Shown here: positions 35,393-43,681 of the stretch, piece by piece | Position numbering within the stretch: the first letter of the stretch is position 1 | Layout: each line of letters opens with the position of its first letter | Assembly (NCBI RefSeq): GCF_900108245.1 | Contig: NZ_FNUY01000012.1 | Coordinates: forward strand, 62,001 to 126,000 | Direction: 5' to 3' | Length of the DNA: 64,000 bases | Origin: Allobosea lathyri | GTDB lineage: Bacteria > Pseudomonadota > Alphaproteobacteria > Rhizobiales > Beijerinckiaceae | Made by a program: the position numbers and the translations under genes | Notes under the pieces: generated by a model | The model's input: only the letters and a program-made list of their open reading frames with translations | Told to the model about the DNA's origin: nothing | Database searches by the model: none

Positions 35393-36038
35393 GCAGATGA
35401 CCGTCGGCGAGAACCAGACGCGGTGCGTCGTAGAGTTCCATCAAAGTGAGATCATGGGTCGCGATCACCACCGCTGTGCCAAGTGATTGCAGCTCCATGA
35501 ACAGGCGCAGCAGCCGGCGGCCGAGGCCGGGATCGACATTGCCGGTCGGCTCGTCGGCGAGCAGGAGTTCGGGGCGGCCGATCAGGGCGCGGGCGATGGC
35601 GGCGCGCTGTTTCTCGCCGCCCGACAGGACCGGCGGCACGGCATGCATGCGCTCGCCGAGGCCGACCCAGCGCAGCAGCTCGACGACCTCGGCGCGATAG
35701 CTCGTCTCCTCCTTGCCCAGCACGCGCAGGGGCAAAGCGACATTCTCGTAGACCGTCAGATGATCGAGCAGGCGGAAATCCTGGAACACGACGCCCATGC
35801 GGCGGCGAAAAGCGGTGAGCGTATCGGCGTCGAGCCGCGACACGTCCTGGCCGAACAGGTTCACGAGGCCGCGCGTCGGCTTCAGCGCCATCAGCACGAG
35901 GCGCATCAGGGTCGTCTTGCCTGCACCCGACGGCCCGGTGAGGTACTGGAACGAGCGCGGCGCGATGCTGAAGTTGATGTCCTTCAGTACCTCCGGACCC
36001 ATGCCGTATCGCAGGCCGACATTTTCGAACCGAACCAA
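35379..36038 (-). CDS. ftsE: Cell-division ATP-binding protein FtsE
   Basis: A 219-residue ABC ATPase. Walker A GPSGAGKTT, signature LSGGEKQRAAIARAL, Walker B LLLADEPTGNVD, and the H-loop IATHDLTL are all present. The start MVRFENVGLRYG and MGVVFQDFRLLDHLTVYENV are typical of FtsE. It is divergent from the zinc-ribbon protein gene by about 280 bases. Confidence 0.95.
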   Translation of the reverse strand: MVRFENVGLRYGMGPEVLKDINFSIAPRSFQYLTGPSGAGKTTLMRLVLMALKPTRGLVNLFGQDVSRLDADTLTAFRRRMGVVFQDFRLLDHLTVYENVALPLRVLGKEETSYRAEVVELLRWVGLGERMHAVPPVLSGGEKQRAAIARALIGRPELLLADEPTGNVDPGLGRRLLRLFMELQSLGTAVVIATHDLTLMELYDAPRLVLADGHLHVDA

Positions 36039-36321
36039 TCCCCGTTCCTTTACCCGTTCCGCGAATCTCGCACCTGTTCCGCGAATCTCGTCCGTCGATC
36101 CTACACCGCAAGCCCTCGCCGGAAAGCCAATGGGCTGAAAGGACCATGCCGCAGAGTTTCTTCACGCAGCGTTAACCATAAATCGCGCCAATGGAGAGGC
36201 GTGTCCGCAGGAGCGGGCGGCAGAGCTTGAACCGCCGCCTCGCGCTGGTGAAAGCTCTTCTGGCGCGCCCGCTATGCGGCGTCGCCATCCGTCATCATCG
36301 CGAAGGAACCGTCTGGCTGTC

Positions 36322-37137
36322 ATGCTGATCGTCTGCCCGTCCTGCGCCAGCCAATATGAACTCGACGCGGCCAAACTGGGGCCGGCCGGGCGCAAGGTGC
36401 GTTGTGCCGGTTGTCAGACCTCCTGGCATGTCGAAGCGGCACTGGAAGTCCCTGTCGCCCCGACGGCGGAGGAAACCAAGGCGCTGCTCAATGACGAGCT
36501 GGAGCAGGCCGCGCTCATCGAGGCGCAGGTGACGGCGCTGGCGGCCGAGCGTGGGGAGGCGTCGGATCTGGAAGCCGCGGATGTGCAGGACAACGCACAG
36601 GACCATGATGTCGCACCGCCCCGCCCCAAACGTGCGCCCGCCCGCAAGGCGCGCGGCGGTGCCGCCAAGCCCGCAACGGCGAGATTTGGCGGGATGTTTG
36701 CGCCTGCCGCGCTGACGCTTGCGGGCGTTGTGCTGGCCGGGACGCTGGTCTGGCAGCGCGACCTCGCGGTGCGCGGTGCACCGCAACTCGCCGTGCTCTT
36801 CGAAAAAATCGGTCTTCCCGTGAATGTGCGTGGTCTCAGCCTCACCGCCGTCGAAAGCGGGCTGGTCGAGGATGGCCAGGGCCGTTTCCTGGTCGTCGAG
36901 GGCGATGTCACCAACATCGCCAAGGGCAGCACCAGGGTGCCGTTGATCGAGGTCGCCGTGAAGGATGCCTCAGGCCAGACCCTCTACACATGGACGACAG
37001 AGCCGCCGCGTCCTAATCTGGAGCCGTCCGAACTGATGCGTTTCCGGGCCAGACTGGCATCGCCGCCGGCGAATGGACAATCCGTGCAGGTGCGTTTTAC
37101 GTCAGAAGGGCCGGCGAATCTCGCAAGCGTACGCTGA
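36322..37137 (+). CDS. MJ0042-type zinc-ribbon membrane protein
   Basis: A 271-residue protein beginning MLIVCPSCASQYELDAAKLG with a second pair CAGC, the MJ0042 zinc ribbon (Cys at 5, 8 and about 28, 31). An acidic then Ala/Lys-rich cytoplasmic linker follows, then a membrane segment (FAPAALTLAGVVLAGTLVW, about 130-148) and an extracytoplasmic FxxAM/DUF3426-like domain (RFLVVEGDVTNIAKGSTRVP). Role unknown. ATG 36322 is chosen because the zinc ribbon starts directly after it. The ftsE proximity is a common rhizobial arrangement. Confidence 0.85.
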   Translation: MLIVCPSCASQYELDAAKLGPAGRKVRCAGCQTSWHVEAALEVPVAPTAEETKALLNDELEQAALIEAQVTALAAERGEASDLEAADVQDNAQDHDVAPPRPKRAPARKARGGAAKPATARFGGMFAPAALTLAGVVLAGTLVWQRDLAVRGAPQLAVLFEKIGLPVNVRGLSLTAVESGLVEDGQGRFLVVEGDVTNIAKGSTRVPLIEVAVKDASGQTLYTWTTEPPRPNLEPSELMRFRARLASPPANGQSVQVRFTSEGPANLASVR

Positions 37138-37290
37138 CGCCGCCGCTCGGCCGGGTTTTTGCGTCTCCGTCGTGCCGGCTGCACTATCCGATCCGGCGAG
37201 ATCGTATAAACCTGCCGCCCAGACACATCACGCAGCAATTGAACAAGCCGGTCGCCATCGTCGTGGCAACCGCGAAAGGAAAGCGAGACC

Positions 37291-37851
37291 ATGCCAGAGC
37301 CACACCGCATCAGGGTGCTCTTCGACGAGGCCGCGATCGCGCGCCGCAACGAGGAGATGGCTCAGACCATTGCCGCCAATACGCCGGCCGACCTGCTTGT
37401 GGTCGCCGTGCTGAAGGGCAGCTTCATGTTCGTTGCCGACCTGATCCGCGCCATGCACCGCGCCGGCATGTCGCCGCAGGTCGAGTTCATCCACCTGTCC
37501 AGCTATCGCAGCGGCACGGTGTCCTCCGGCCAGGTCGAGATCCTGCGCGACGTGCAGAGCGATGTGCGCGGACGCGAGGTCCTGCTGGTCGACGACATCC
37601 TGGAATCGGGCCGCACACTCGCTTTCGCGAAGGACCTGCTGGCGGCGCGAGGCGCGGCGAAAGTCTCGAGCGCGCTGCTGCTGGAAAAGCCCGGCAAGCG
37701 CGCGGTCAACATCAAGGCCGATTATGTCGGCTTCGAATGCCCCGATTATTTCGTCGTCGGCTACGGCATGGACGTCGCCCATTCCTATCGGCAGCTGCCC
37801 TATGTCGGTGTCATCGAGATGACCGACCAGGCCGGCCTGCCGGGAATCTAG
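37291..37851 (+). CDS. hpt: Hypoxanthine phosphoribosyltransferase
   Basis: A 186-residue purine-salvage enzyme converting hypoxanthine or guanine plus PRPP to the nucleotide. The PRPP loop is LLVDDILESGRTLAF, and VAVLKGSFMFVADLIRAM and PDYFVVGYGMD match the family. AAAGGAAAG precedes the ATG. It lies 12 bases before the cpdR-like gene, so the two form an operon. Confidence 0.92.
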   Translation: MPEPHRIRVLFDEAAIARRNEEMAQTIAANTPADLLVVAVLKGSFMFVADLIRAMHRAGMSPQVEFIHLSSYRSGTVSSGQVEILRDVQSDVRGREVLLVDDILESGRTLAFAKDLLAARGAAKVSSALLLEKPGKRAVNIKADYVGFECPDYFVVGYGMDVAHSYRQLPYVGVIEMTDQAGLPGI

Positions 37852-37863
37852 GGGTCAGCGATC

Positions 37864-38238
37864 ATGTCTCGCATTCTGGTCGTCGATGACGAGGAGCCCT
37901 TGCGGACGCTGGTCGCACGCGGGCTGACCATGGACGGTCATAGCTGCCTGACGGCGTCGGACGGCGCCGAGGCGCTTGAGATCCTGATCGCCGAAAAGGG
38001 CCGCTTCGACCTTCTGCTGACGGACATCCGCATGCCGCTGATGGACGGGATTGCGCTGGCGCTGGCGGCGAAGCAGGAATTCCCCGACCTCACGATCATG
38101 CTGATGACCGGCTATGCCGAGCAGCGCGAGCGGGCCAAGAGCCTTGAGGCGATCGTTTCCGAAGTGATGGCCAAGCCCTTCACCATCGCCGAGCTGAGGG
38201 CGACGGTGCTCCGCGTGATCGAGCGCTCAATCAGCTGA
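37864..38238 (+). CDS. cpdR: Single-domain response regulator, CpdR-like
   Basis: A 124-residue receiver with no output domain. Acidic pocket D9-D10, phospho-acceptor D54 in LLTDIRMPLMDG, and the Lys in MAKPFTIAEL are all present. In alphaproteobacteria CpdR of this size, controlled by the CckA-ChpT phosphorelay, is an adaptor delivering cell-cycle proteins to ClpXP. The CpdR assignment rests on length, receiver-only form and sequence feel; another orphan receiver is possible. Confidence 0.75.
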   Translation: MSRILVVDDEEPLRTLVARGLTMDGHSCLTASDGAEALEILIAEKGRFDLLLTDIRMPLMDGIALALAAKQEFPDLTIMLMTGYAEQRERAKSLEAIVSEVMAKPFTIAELRATVLRVIERSIS

Positions 38239-38364
38239 GGCCGTCTCGAAACTCTACTCCGGCGGCCGCTTGACGTAGCCTTCTGCGCTTCCGCTGCTCA
38301 CGGACGAGAAGTCCGCTGCGCTCCGATTCTCGAAAGCCACGCCAGTTGACTCACCGGAGCGCCT

Positions 38365-38874
38365 TTAGCGGTTCAACCACCAGATCGAGACAGTGAGCAG
38401 CGTCGCGAACGAGACCCAGGCGACATAGGGCCAGAGCAGCTTGGCCGCGAGTTGGTCGAGCGGTCGGAAGCGCGCGATCGTGACCAGGATCATCGCCAGA
38501 AGCGGGACGATGACGAGAATGCCGCCGAGCGGGCTGTTCAGCCCGAAGAAGACGCAGGACCACAGCACGTTCAGCGCAAGCTGGATGTGATAGGCCGCCA
38601 GCGCCTTCGTCTTGCCCTCGGTTTCCGCAGGCAATCTCAGGATACGAAACGCCGCATAAGCCATCATGGCGAAAAGCGCGGTCCAGACCGGGGCGAAAAT
38701 CCAGTTCGGCGGGTTGAAGGGTGGTTTGGCCAGCGTCGCATACCAGCCCGGAATCTGCGGCACGGTCACCGCGCTGCCGATCAGCGAAGCGGCGACGACC
38801 GGCACGATCGCGATGAGGAGATCGATCCAGATGGATCGCTGCGCGGTGGGGGCGTGGGCAGGGCTCGTGCTCAT
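38365..38874 (-). CDS. tspO: TspO/MBR family protein
   Basis: A 169-residue membrane protein with five hydrophobic helices. Seen: VPQIPGWYATLAKPPFNPPN, the cholesterol/porphyrin-binding region, WIFAPVWTALFAMMAYAAF, and HIQLALNVLWSCVFFGL. TspO binds tetrapyrroles and acts in their transport or stress control. It is separated from its neighbours on both sides and divergent from the PLP enzyme. Confidence 0.93.
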   Translation of the reverse strand: MSTSPAHAPTAQRSIWIDLLIAIVPVVAASLIGSAVTVPQIPGWYATLAKPPFNPPNWIFAPVWTALFAMMAYAAFRILRLPAETEGKTKALAAYHIQLALNVLWSCVFFGLNSPLGGILVIVPLLAMILVTIARFRPLDQLAAKLLWPYVAWVSFATLLTVSIWWLNR

Positions 38875-38987
38875 GCTTGCGAGATGGGGCGTGGTTGCGT
38901 GGGCGGCAAGGTCAACAGGCTTGCATAGCCCCTGCCGCCTGCGCCAGATGGGTATTCCAGTCCCTCATGGAACTTTCGGGATCCCCC

Positions 38988-40142
38988 ATGTCCAAGCGCC
39001 AGCTCCACCCCCGCTCACTCGCCGCTCAGGCGATGGGCAAGATCGATCCGCTGACGAAGGGGGTGGTCACGCCGATCCATATCGCGACGACCTATATTCG
39101 CGACGAGGACAACGCCTATTCCTCCGGCTTCGTCTATGGCCGGCCCGACAATGAGACGGTGCGCGAGGCCGAGAGCGTGCTCGCCATGCTGGAGCAGGCC
39201 AAGGCCGGCGCGCTGCTGTTCGGCTCGGGAATGGCGGCGGCAACGGCCGTGTTCCAGGCGCTGTCGCCGGGCGATCATGTCGTCGCCTCCAAGGTGATGT
39301 ACTGGGCGCTGCGCTCCTGGCTTTTGACCGAAGCGACGCGCTGGGGCCTGAAGATCGATTTCGTGGAGACCGACGATCTCGTTGCGCTGAAGGCTGCGGT
39401 GAAGCCCGGCGTGACCAAGCTGGTCTGGGCCGAGACGCCCTCGAACCCGCTCTGGACGATCACCGATATCGCGGCCGCCGCGGAGATCGCGCATAAGGCC
39501 GGCGCGAAGCTCGCTGTTGATTCGACCTGCGCCTCGCCGGTGCATACGCAGCCTCTGCTGCTCGGCGCCGACATCGTCATGCACGCGGCGACCAAGGTTC
39601 TGAACGGCCATTCCGACGTCGTCGCCGGGGCACTTTGCGCGCGCGAGGATGATGAATTCTGGGGCCGGGTGAAGACGGTCCGCAAGATGCAGGGCGGCAT
39701 CCTCGGACCGTTCGAGGCCTATCTGCTGATGCGCGGCATGCGCACGCTCCATGTCCGGCAGGAGCGCCAGTCGGCCTCGGCGATGGCCCTGGCCCAGAGG
39801 CTTTCAGCCCATCCGCTGGTGGCGCGCGTGCTCTATCCCGGCCTGCCGCAGCATCCCGGCCACGATATCGCCGCTCGCCAGATGGCAGGCGGCTTCGGTT
39901 TCATGCTCTCGGTTCAGGTCACCGGCGGCGAGCAGGCTGCGATCAAGGCGGCGGCTCATGTCGAACTCTACAAGCGCGCGACCTCGCTTGGCGGCGTCGA
40001 GAGCCTGATCGAGCATCGCGCCTCGATCGAGGGCGCCGGCTCGCCATGCCCGACCGATCTGCTCCGGCTGTCGACCGGAATCGAGGATGTCGAGGATCTC
40101 TATGCCGATCTCGATCAGGCGCTGAAGGTGGGGCACGCGTAG
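38988..40142 (+). CDS. Trans-sulfuration family PLP enzyme (cystathionine lyase/synthase-like)
   Basis: A 384-residue PLP-dependent Cys/Met metabolism enzyme. SSGFVYGRPDNETVREAE is the substrate/PLP-phosphate region, GSGMAAATAVFQ binds the cofactor phosphate, and HAATKVLNGHSD contains the Schiff-base Lys. The usual Tyr-Gly-Gly-Thr after the Tyr that stacks on PLP is replaced by MYWALRSWL, so it is a divergent subgroup; whether it makes or breaks cystathionine, or acts on another sulfur amino acid, is unclear. ATG 38988 (MSKRQLH) is preferred. Confidence 0.88.
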   Translation: MSKRQLHPRSLAAQAMGKIDPLTKGVVTPIHIATTYIRDEDNAYSSGFVYGRPDNETVREAESVLAMLEQAKAGALLFGSGMAAATAVFQALSPGDHVVASKVMYWALRSWLLTEATRWGLKIDFVETDDLVALKAAVKPGVTKLVWAETPSNPLWTITDIAAAAEIAHKAGAKLAVDSTCASPVHTQPLLLGADIVMHAATKVLNGHSDVVAGALCAREDDEFWGRVKTVRKMQGGILGPFEAYLLMRGMRTLHVRQERQSASAMALAQRLSAHPLVARVLYPGLPQHPGHDIAARQMAGGFGFMLSVQVTGGEQAAIKAAAHVELYKRATSLGGVESLIEHRASIEGAGSPCPTDLLRLSTGIEDVEDLYADLDQALKVGHA

Positions 40143-40156
40143 GGCATCATAGGCGT

Positions 40157-40226
40157 GATGGTCGGGCCTGTCCCGACCATCTCCTGCCGGAGATTCTCGG
40201 GTCTGCGCTTCGCTCCGCCCGAGAAT
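40157..40226. repeat. Paired hairpins after the trans-sulfuration gene
   Basis: GATGGTCGGG (40157-40166) pairs with CCCGACCATC (40172-40181), and ATTCTCGGG (40193-40201) pairs with CCCGAGAAT (40218-40226). It fills the gap between convergent genes and may terminate both. The first hairpin core resembles the one at 4420-4444. Confidence 0.6.
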
Positions 40227-40235
40227 GACGGGCTC

Positions 40236-40829
40236 TCAAACCCAGACCCGTTTAGCCACTTCCAGCAAACGCGCGCGCTCGGCCAGTCCGTTGCGCCCGC
40301 CATTGATCAGTTTCGTGACGCCGGCCACATCATCTGCATCCGCGGCGGTGTTGATCCTGCGTTCTCGCCAATAGGCGAAGGCGACAGCGAGGGAAATGTC
40401 GGGGGCTTCCGCCAGTTCCGGCTCGGCTTCGAGGTCGACGCCGAGGATCGCTCCGAAGCGGCGATAGTTACCCCGGCCCGTCAGCTGGAAGATGCCACGG
40501 CCATGGTAGCGGATGCCGTCGCCGGCCTGGGAATTGCCGAGATCACGGCGACCCTCGTAGCGGCTGAAATAGGCCGAGCCGCCATATTCCCTTAGCGTCC
40601 GGAAACCATCGGTTTCGTGCGCGGCCTGTGCCAGGAAATGGCAGACGCGCAGGCGTGTCGTGATGCCCTGTTCCCGCGCCAGCCGGTCGAAATGTCCGGC
40701 CAGGCCGGAGATGATCGCGGGCTTGCCTGAAGGGGAAAGATGCAGCAAGCGCTCTGCGGTGACGGCGAGCGGCGGTTGGGATGGCGCGACGGGAGGCGTG
40801 GATGCGCCGCCGGTTCCTCGCATCGACAT
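40236..40829 (-). CDS. Glycoside hydrolase family 19 lysozyme-like protein
   Basis: A 197-residue cell-wall hydrolase of the GH19 (chitinase/endolysin) type. The catalytic region is FLAQAAHETDGFRTL with the acid Glu, EYGGSAYFSRYEGRRDLGN, then the second block RYHGRGIFQLTGRGNYRRFG. No signal peptide or lysis partner is visible and there are no phage genes nearby, so it may be a captured endolysin or a housekeeping muramidase exported by other means. The start MSMRGTGG is followed by a Pro-rich stretch. Confidence 0.88.
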   Translation of the reverse strand: MSMRGTGGASTPPVAPSQPPLAVTAERLLHLSPSGKPAIISGLAGHFDRLAREQGITTRLRVCHFLAQAAHETDGFRTLREYGGSAYFSRYEGRRDLGNSQAGDGIRYHGRGIFQLTGRGNYRRFGAILGVDLEAEPELAEAPDISLAVAFAYWRERRINTAADADDVAGVTKLINGGRNGLAERARLLEVAKRVWV

Positions 40830-40962
40830 GGCCTGTTCCTCCTTTTGAGGAGGCCATCATCGTTGCCGGTGAGGTGACGGGGATAAGGTGGTTTTCCTGT
40901 CCCGCTTCCGCGAGGTGGTCGCCTTGGCAAAGTCGAAGGGGCCAAGGCTGATCTGGCGACCC

Positions 40963-41490
40963 TCAGCCGTTGACGGCGGTGTACTGGGTCTCGATCGAAG
41001 ACGCATGGGCCTCATGGTCGAAGCCGTAAATGTGGATCGAGATGGCGTCGCCCGCGCCCAGATTCTGCATGCGGTGGATGTTCGGACCCGAGGGCAGCAT
41101 GCAGGCGACATAGCCGGCCTGGCGTTCCTGCTCCTCGACGGGGACGGCGCGCGTCGCGTCTATGGCGCGATACCAGGTCTCGGTGACGGTGCCTGAGACG
41201 ACGCCGAAGCAGCAGGAGCAATGGTGGTCGTGGATGCAGGTGGTCGAACCCTCGCCCCAGACGATCGCCCAGATGCTGACGGCGTCGTTGCCGGCGAGCA
41301 GGTTACGGGTGTAGCCGCCGGCCTTGCGCTCGAGCGGCAGGCGCTGGATCAGGTCGGGCATGGCGACGAGTTCGCGCAGGACATTGCGCGCCGCAGTCAG
41401 ATAATCGCGCGAGAGCGTACCCTCATCCGTCCGCAGGCTGCGCAGCACAGCACCGCGTCGCTCTTCGCTCAGAAAATCCTGCACGTGCAT
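40963..41490 (-). CDS. Cysteine dioxygenase family protein
   Basis: A 175-residue cupin enzyme that oxidises cysteine (or a related thiol) to the sulfinic acid. The iron ligands are H87 and H89 in CIHDHH and H139 in NIHRMQN. Directly after the first pair comes HCSCC, four extra metal- or thiol-capable residues that are unusual. I chose ATG 41490 (MHVQDFLSEER); GGAGCGGAACGGG precedes it. Divergent from an Lrp-type gene, which may sense an amino acid and control it. Confidence 0.85.
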   Translation of the reverse strand: MHVQDFLSEERRGAVLRSLRTDEGTLSRDYLTAARNVLRELVAMPDLIQRLPLERKAGGYTRNLLAGNDAVSIWAIVWGEGSTTCIHDHHCSCCFGVVSGTVTETWYRAIDATRAVPVEEQERQAGYVACMLPSGPNIHRMQNLGAGDAISIHIYGFDHEAHASSIETQYTAVNG

Positions 41491-41672
41491 CCCGTTCCGC
41501 TCCGATCCATCGACAGGGACATGATAGCGCCATGGGCCGAAAACGGTTTGCGATCTCGCGCGGAATTCCCTCAAATTTGGAAACGAATGCTACGAATGAA
41601 TCGATATTGAGAAAGTTATTGCGCCGTTTCGTCGTGAGGCGATAGTTGCGTTCCGATTCAAGTGAGGTTCCC

Positions 41673-42152
41673 TTGGCCAAGCTGGACGCCTTCGATCTTC
41701 GCATTCTCTCGCGGCTTCAGGCGGATGCGAGCCTGCCGCTGGCGGAACTGGCGGAAGCGGTCGGGCTGTCGCCGACGCCGTGCTGGCGGCGCGTGCAGAA
41801 GCTCGAAGGCGCCGGCTACATCAAGCGCCGCGTCGCGTTGCTCGATCGGGATCGGCTTCAGGCGGGCGTCACCGTCTTCATCGCGGTCAAGACGGCGCGC
41901 CACTCGATGGAATGGCTCGAACGCTTTCACGCGGCGGTGCAGGATCTGCCTGAGATCGTCGACTTCTACCGGATGAGCGGCGAGATCGATTATCTGCTCA
42001 AGGCCTATGTCTGCGATATCGCCGCCTATGACGCGCTCTACAAGAAGCTGATCTCGCGCATCGATCTCAACGACGTCACCTCGATGTTCGCCATGGAGGA
42101 ACTGAAGTCGACGACGGCGATTCCGCTGGGGTTCGCGGCGCTCGGATCTTGA
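41673..42152 (+). CDS. Lrp/AsnC-family transcriptional regulator
   Basis: A 159-residue regulator: winged helix at about 3-60 (FDLRILSRLQADASLPLAEL, VGLSPTPCWRRVQKLE) and an RAM effector domain (RHSMEWLERFHAAVQDLPEI, YLLKAYVCDIAAYDAL). The start is probably TTG 41673, giving the family-typical MAKLDAFDL with GAGG 6 bases upstream; a TTG at 41646 is the alternative. Divergent from the cysteine dioxygenase gene across about 180 bases, so cysteine or a related amino acid is a plausible ligand. Confidence 0.9.
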   Translation: MAKLDAFDLRILSRLQADASLPLAELAEAVGLSPTPCWRRVQKLEGAGYIKRRVALLDRDRLQAGVTVFIAVKTARHSMEWLERFHAAVQDLPEIVDFYRMSGEIDYLLKAYVCDIAAYDALYKKLISRIDLNDVTSMFAMEELKSTTAIPLGFAALGS

Positions 42153-42240
42153 GGGGCAAGCCGGCTGACGCCATGACCCGTCACAGGGCCGAGACAATTC
42201 CCCGATAACCCCGTGTTCGTCATCTCAGGAGATCACGAAC

Positions 42241-43545
42241 ATGTCGGGCCACATTCCGCAGACCAGCCGCCGCGCTTTGTTGGTGGGCCTGGGCACCGCC
42301 GTGCTGGCGGCGCAGGCCGTGCCGGTTCTCGCGCGCTCCCTGCCGGCGCTGCCGACTTCGAACCTTGGCGCCGATACAGGTTATTGGAATGCCGTGCGCG
42401 GCCTCTACAGCGTCACGCCCGAGATGGTGAACCTCGAAAACGGCTATTGGGGCATCATGGCCGATCCGGTGAAGGCAGAATACAAGCGCCTGACGGATTT
42501 CGTGAATTTCGAGAACACCGTCTATGCGCGAACCAAGATCGGCAAGGATCTCGACGATGTCCGTACTCCGCTCGCGGAATTCCTCGGCGTCGCCCGCGAG
42601 GAGATCGCGCTGTCGCGTGGCGCGACCGAGGCGCTCCAGGCGCTGATCTCCGGCTACAACAAGCTGAAGGCCGGCGACACAGTGCTCTACGCCGATCTCG
42701 ACTACGACTCGATGCAATATGCCATGAACTGGCTGAAGGACAGGCGCGGCGTGAACGTCGCGAAGTTCGACATTCCCGAGCCTGCGACCCGTCAGGGCGT
42801 ACTCGACGCCTATGATGCGGCGCTGAAGGCCAATCCCGGGACGAAGCTGCTCCTGCTGACCCATATCAGCCACCGTACCGGGCTGATGATGCCGGTGAAG
42901 GAGATCGCGGCGATGGCTAGGGCGCGTGGCGCCGACGTCATCCTCGACGCCGCCCATAGCTGGGGCCAGATCGACTTCAAGGCCAAGGATCTCGGCGTCG
43001 ATTTCATCGGCTTCAACCTGCACAAATGGATCGGCGCCCCGCTCGGCGTCGGCATGATCTATATCGCCAGGGATCGCCTCGCCGACATCGATCCTTATAT
43101 GGCCGACGAGGATTTCAAGGCCGACGACATCCGCTCACGCCTGCACACGGGTACGCCGAACTTCGCGGCGCAGCTTGCCGTCCCGGCAGCGCTTGCGCTG
43201 CATCGGGAGATCGGACCCCAGGCAAAGGAGGCGCGTTATCGCCACCTGCGCAATTACTGGGTTGCCAAGGCGCGCGAATTGAAGGGCGTCGAGATCCAGA
43301 CCCCGGACGATCCGAGCATGGTCGCCGGCATCACCTCCTTCGCCCTGACCGGCAAGCGCGCGCCGGCCGAGACGAATGCGATCGTCGCGGCGCTGCGCGA
43401 CCAGCACAAGGTCATGACCGTGCGGCGCGGCGGCGTCGCCAAGGGCAACACCATCCGCATCTCGCCCGCGCCCTATATCATGGAGGCCGATCTCGACCGG
43501 TTCGTCGCCGCGCTGGCGGTGGTTTCGGGCAATCGGGCGGGGTGA
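42241..43545 (+). CDS. Tat-exported class V aminotransferase-fold protein
   Basis: A 434-residue PLP enzyme of the class V fold (isopenicillin-N epimerase/cysteine desulfurase group). The N-terminus QTSRRALLVGLGTAVLAAQA has the twin-arginine signal, so it is predicted to be folded with PLP in the cytoplasm and exported. The Schiff-base Lys is in FNLHKWIGAP, and ILDAAHSWGQIDF holds the cofactor-ring Asp and His. The substrate is unknown. It lies beside the cysteine dioxygenase and Lrp genes, so a sulfur amino acid is a guess. Confidence 0.85.
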   Translation: MSGHIPQTSRRALLVGLGTAVLAAQAVPVLARSLPALPTSNLGADTGYWNAVRGLYSVTPEMVNLENGYWGIMADPVKAEYKRLTDFVNFENTVYARTKIGKDLDDVRTPLAEFLGVAREEIALSRGATEALQALISGYNKLKAGDTVLYADLDYDSMQYAMNWLKDRRGVNVAKFDIPEPATRQGVLDAYDAALKANPGTKLLLLTHISHRTGLMMPVKEIAAMARARGADVILDAAHSWGQIDFKAKDLGVDFIGFNLHKWIGAPLGVGMIYIARDRLADIDPYMADEDFKADDIRSRLHTGTPNFAAQLAVPAALALHREIGPQAKEARYRHLRNYWVAKARELKGVEIQTPDDPSMVAGITSFALTGKRAPAETNAIVAALRDQHKVMTVRRGGVAKGNTIRISPAPYIMEADLDRFVAALAVVSGNRAG

Positions 43546-43559
43546 ATTCGCGCGTTTGT

Positions 43560-43678
43560 CCCTCTCCCCTTGGGGGAGAGGGTGGCCCGGCGAAGCCGGG
43601 TCGGGTGAGGGAAGGGTTGCACCAAACATCCCTCATCCGCCCCTACGGGGCACCTTCTCCCCCAAGGGGAGAAGGGAA
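43560..43678. repeat. Palindromic intergenic repeat with CTCCCCTTGGGGGAGA ends
   Basis: Left arm CCCTCTCCCCTTGGGGGAG (from 43560) and right arm CTTCTCCCCCAAGGGGAGAAG (43653-43673 region) pair with few mismatches, as do GGGTGAGGG and CCCTCATCC inside. About 119 bp between convergent genes. I recognise it as a common Rhizobiales dispersed element and a third repeat family in this window. Confidence 0.8.
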
Positions 43679-43681
43679 GGC

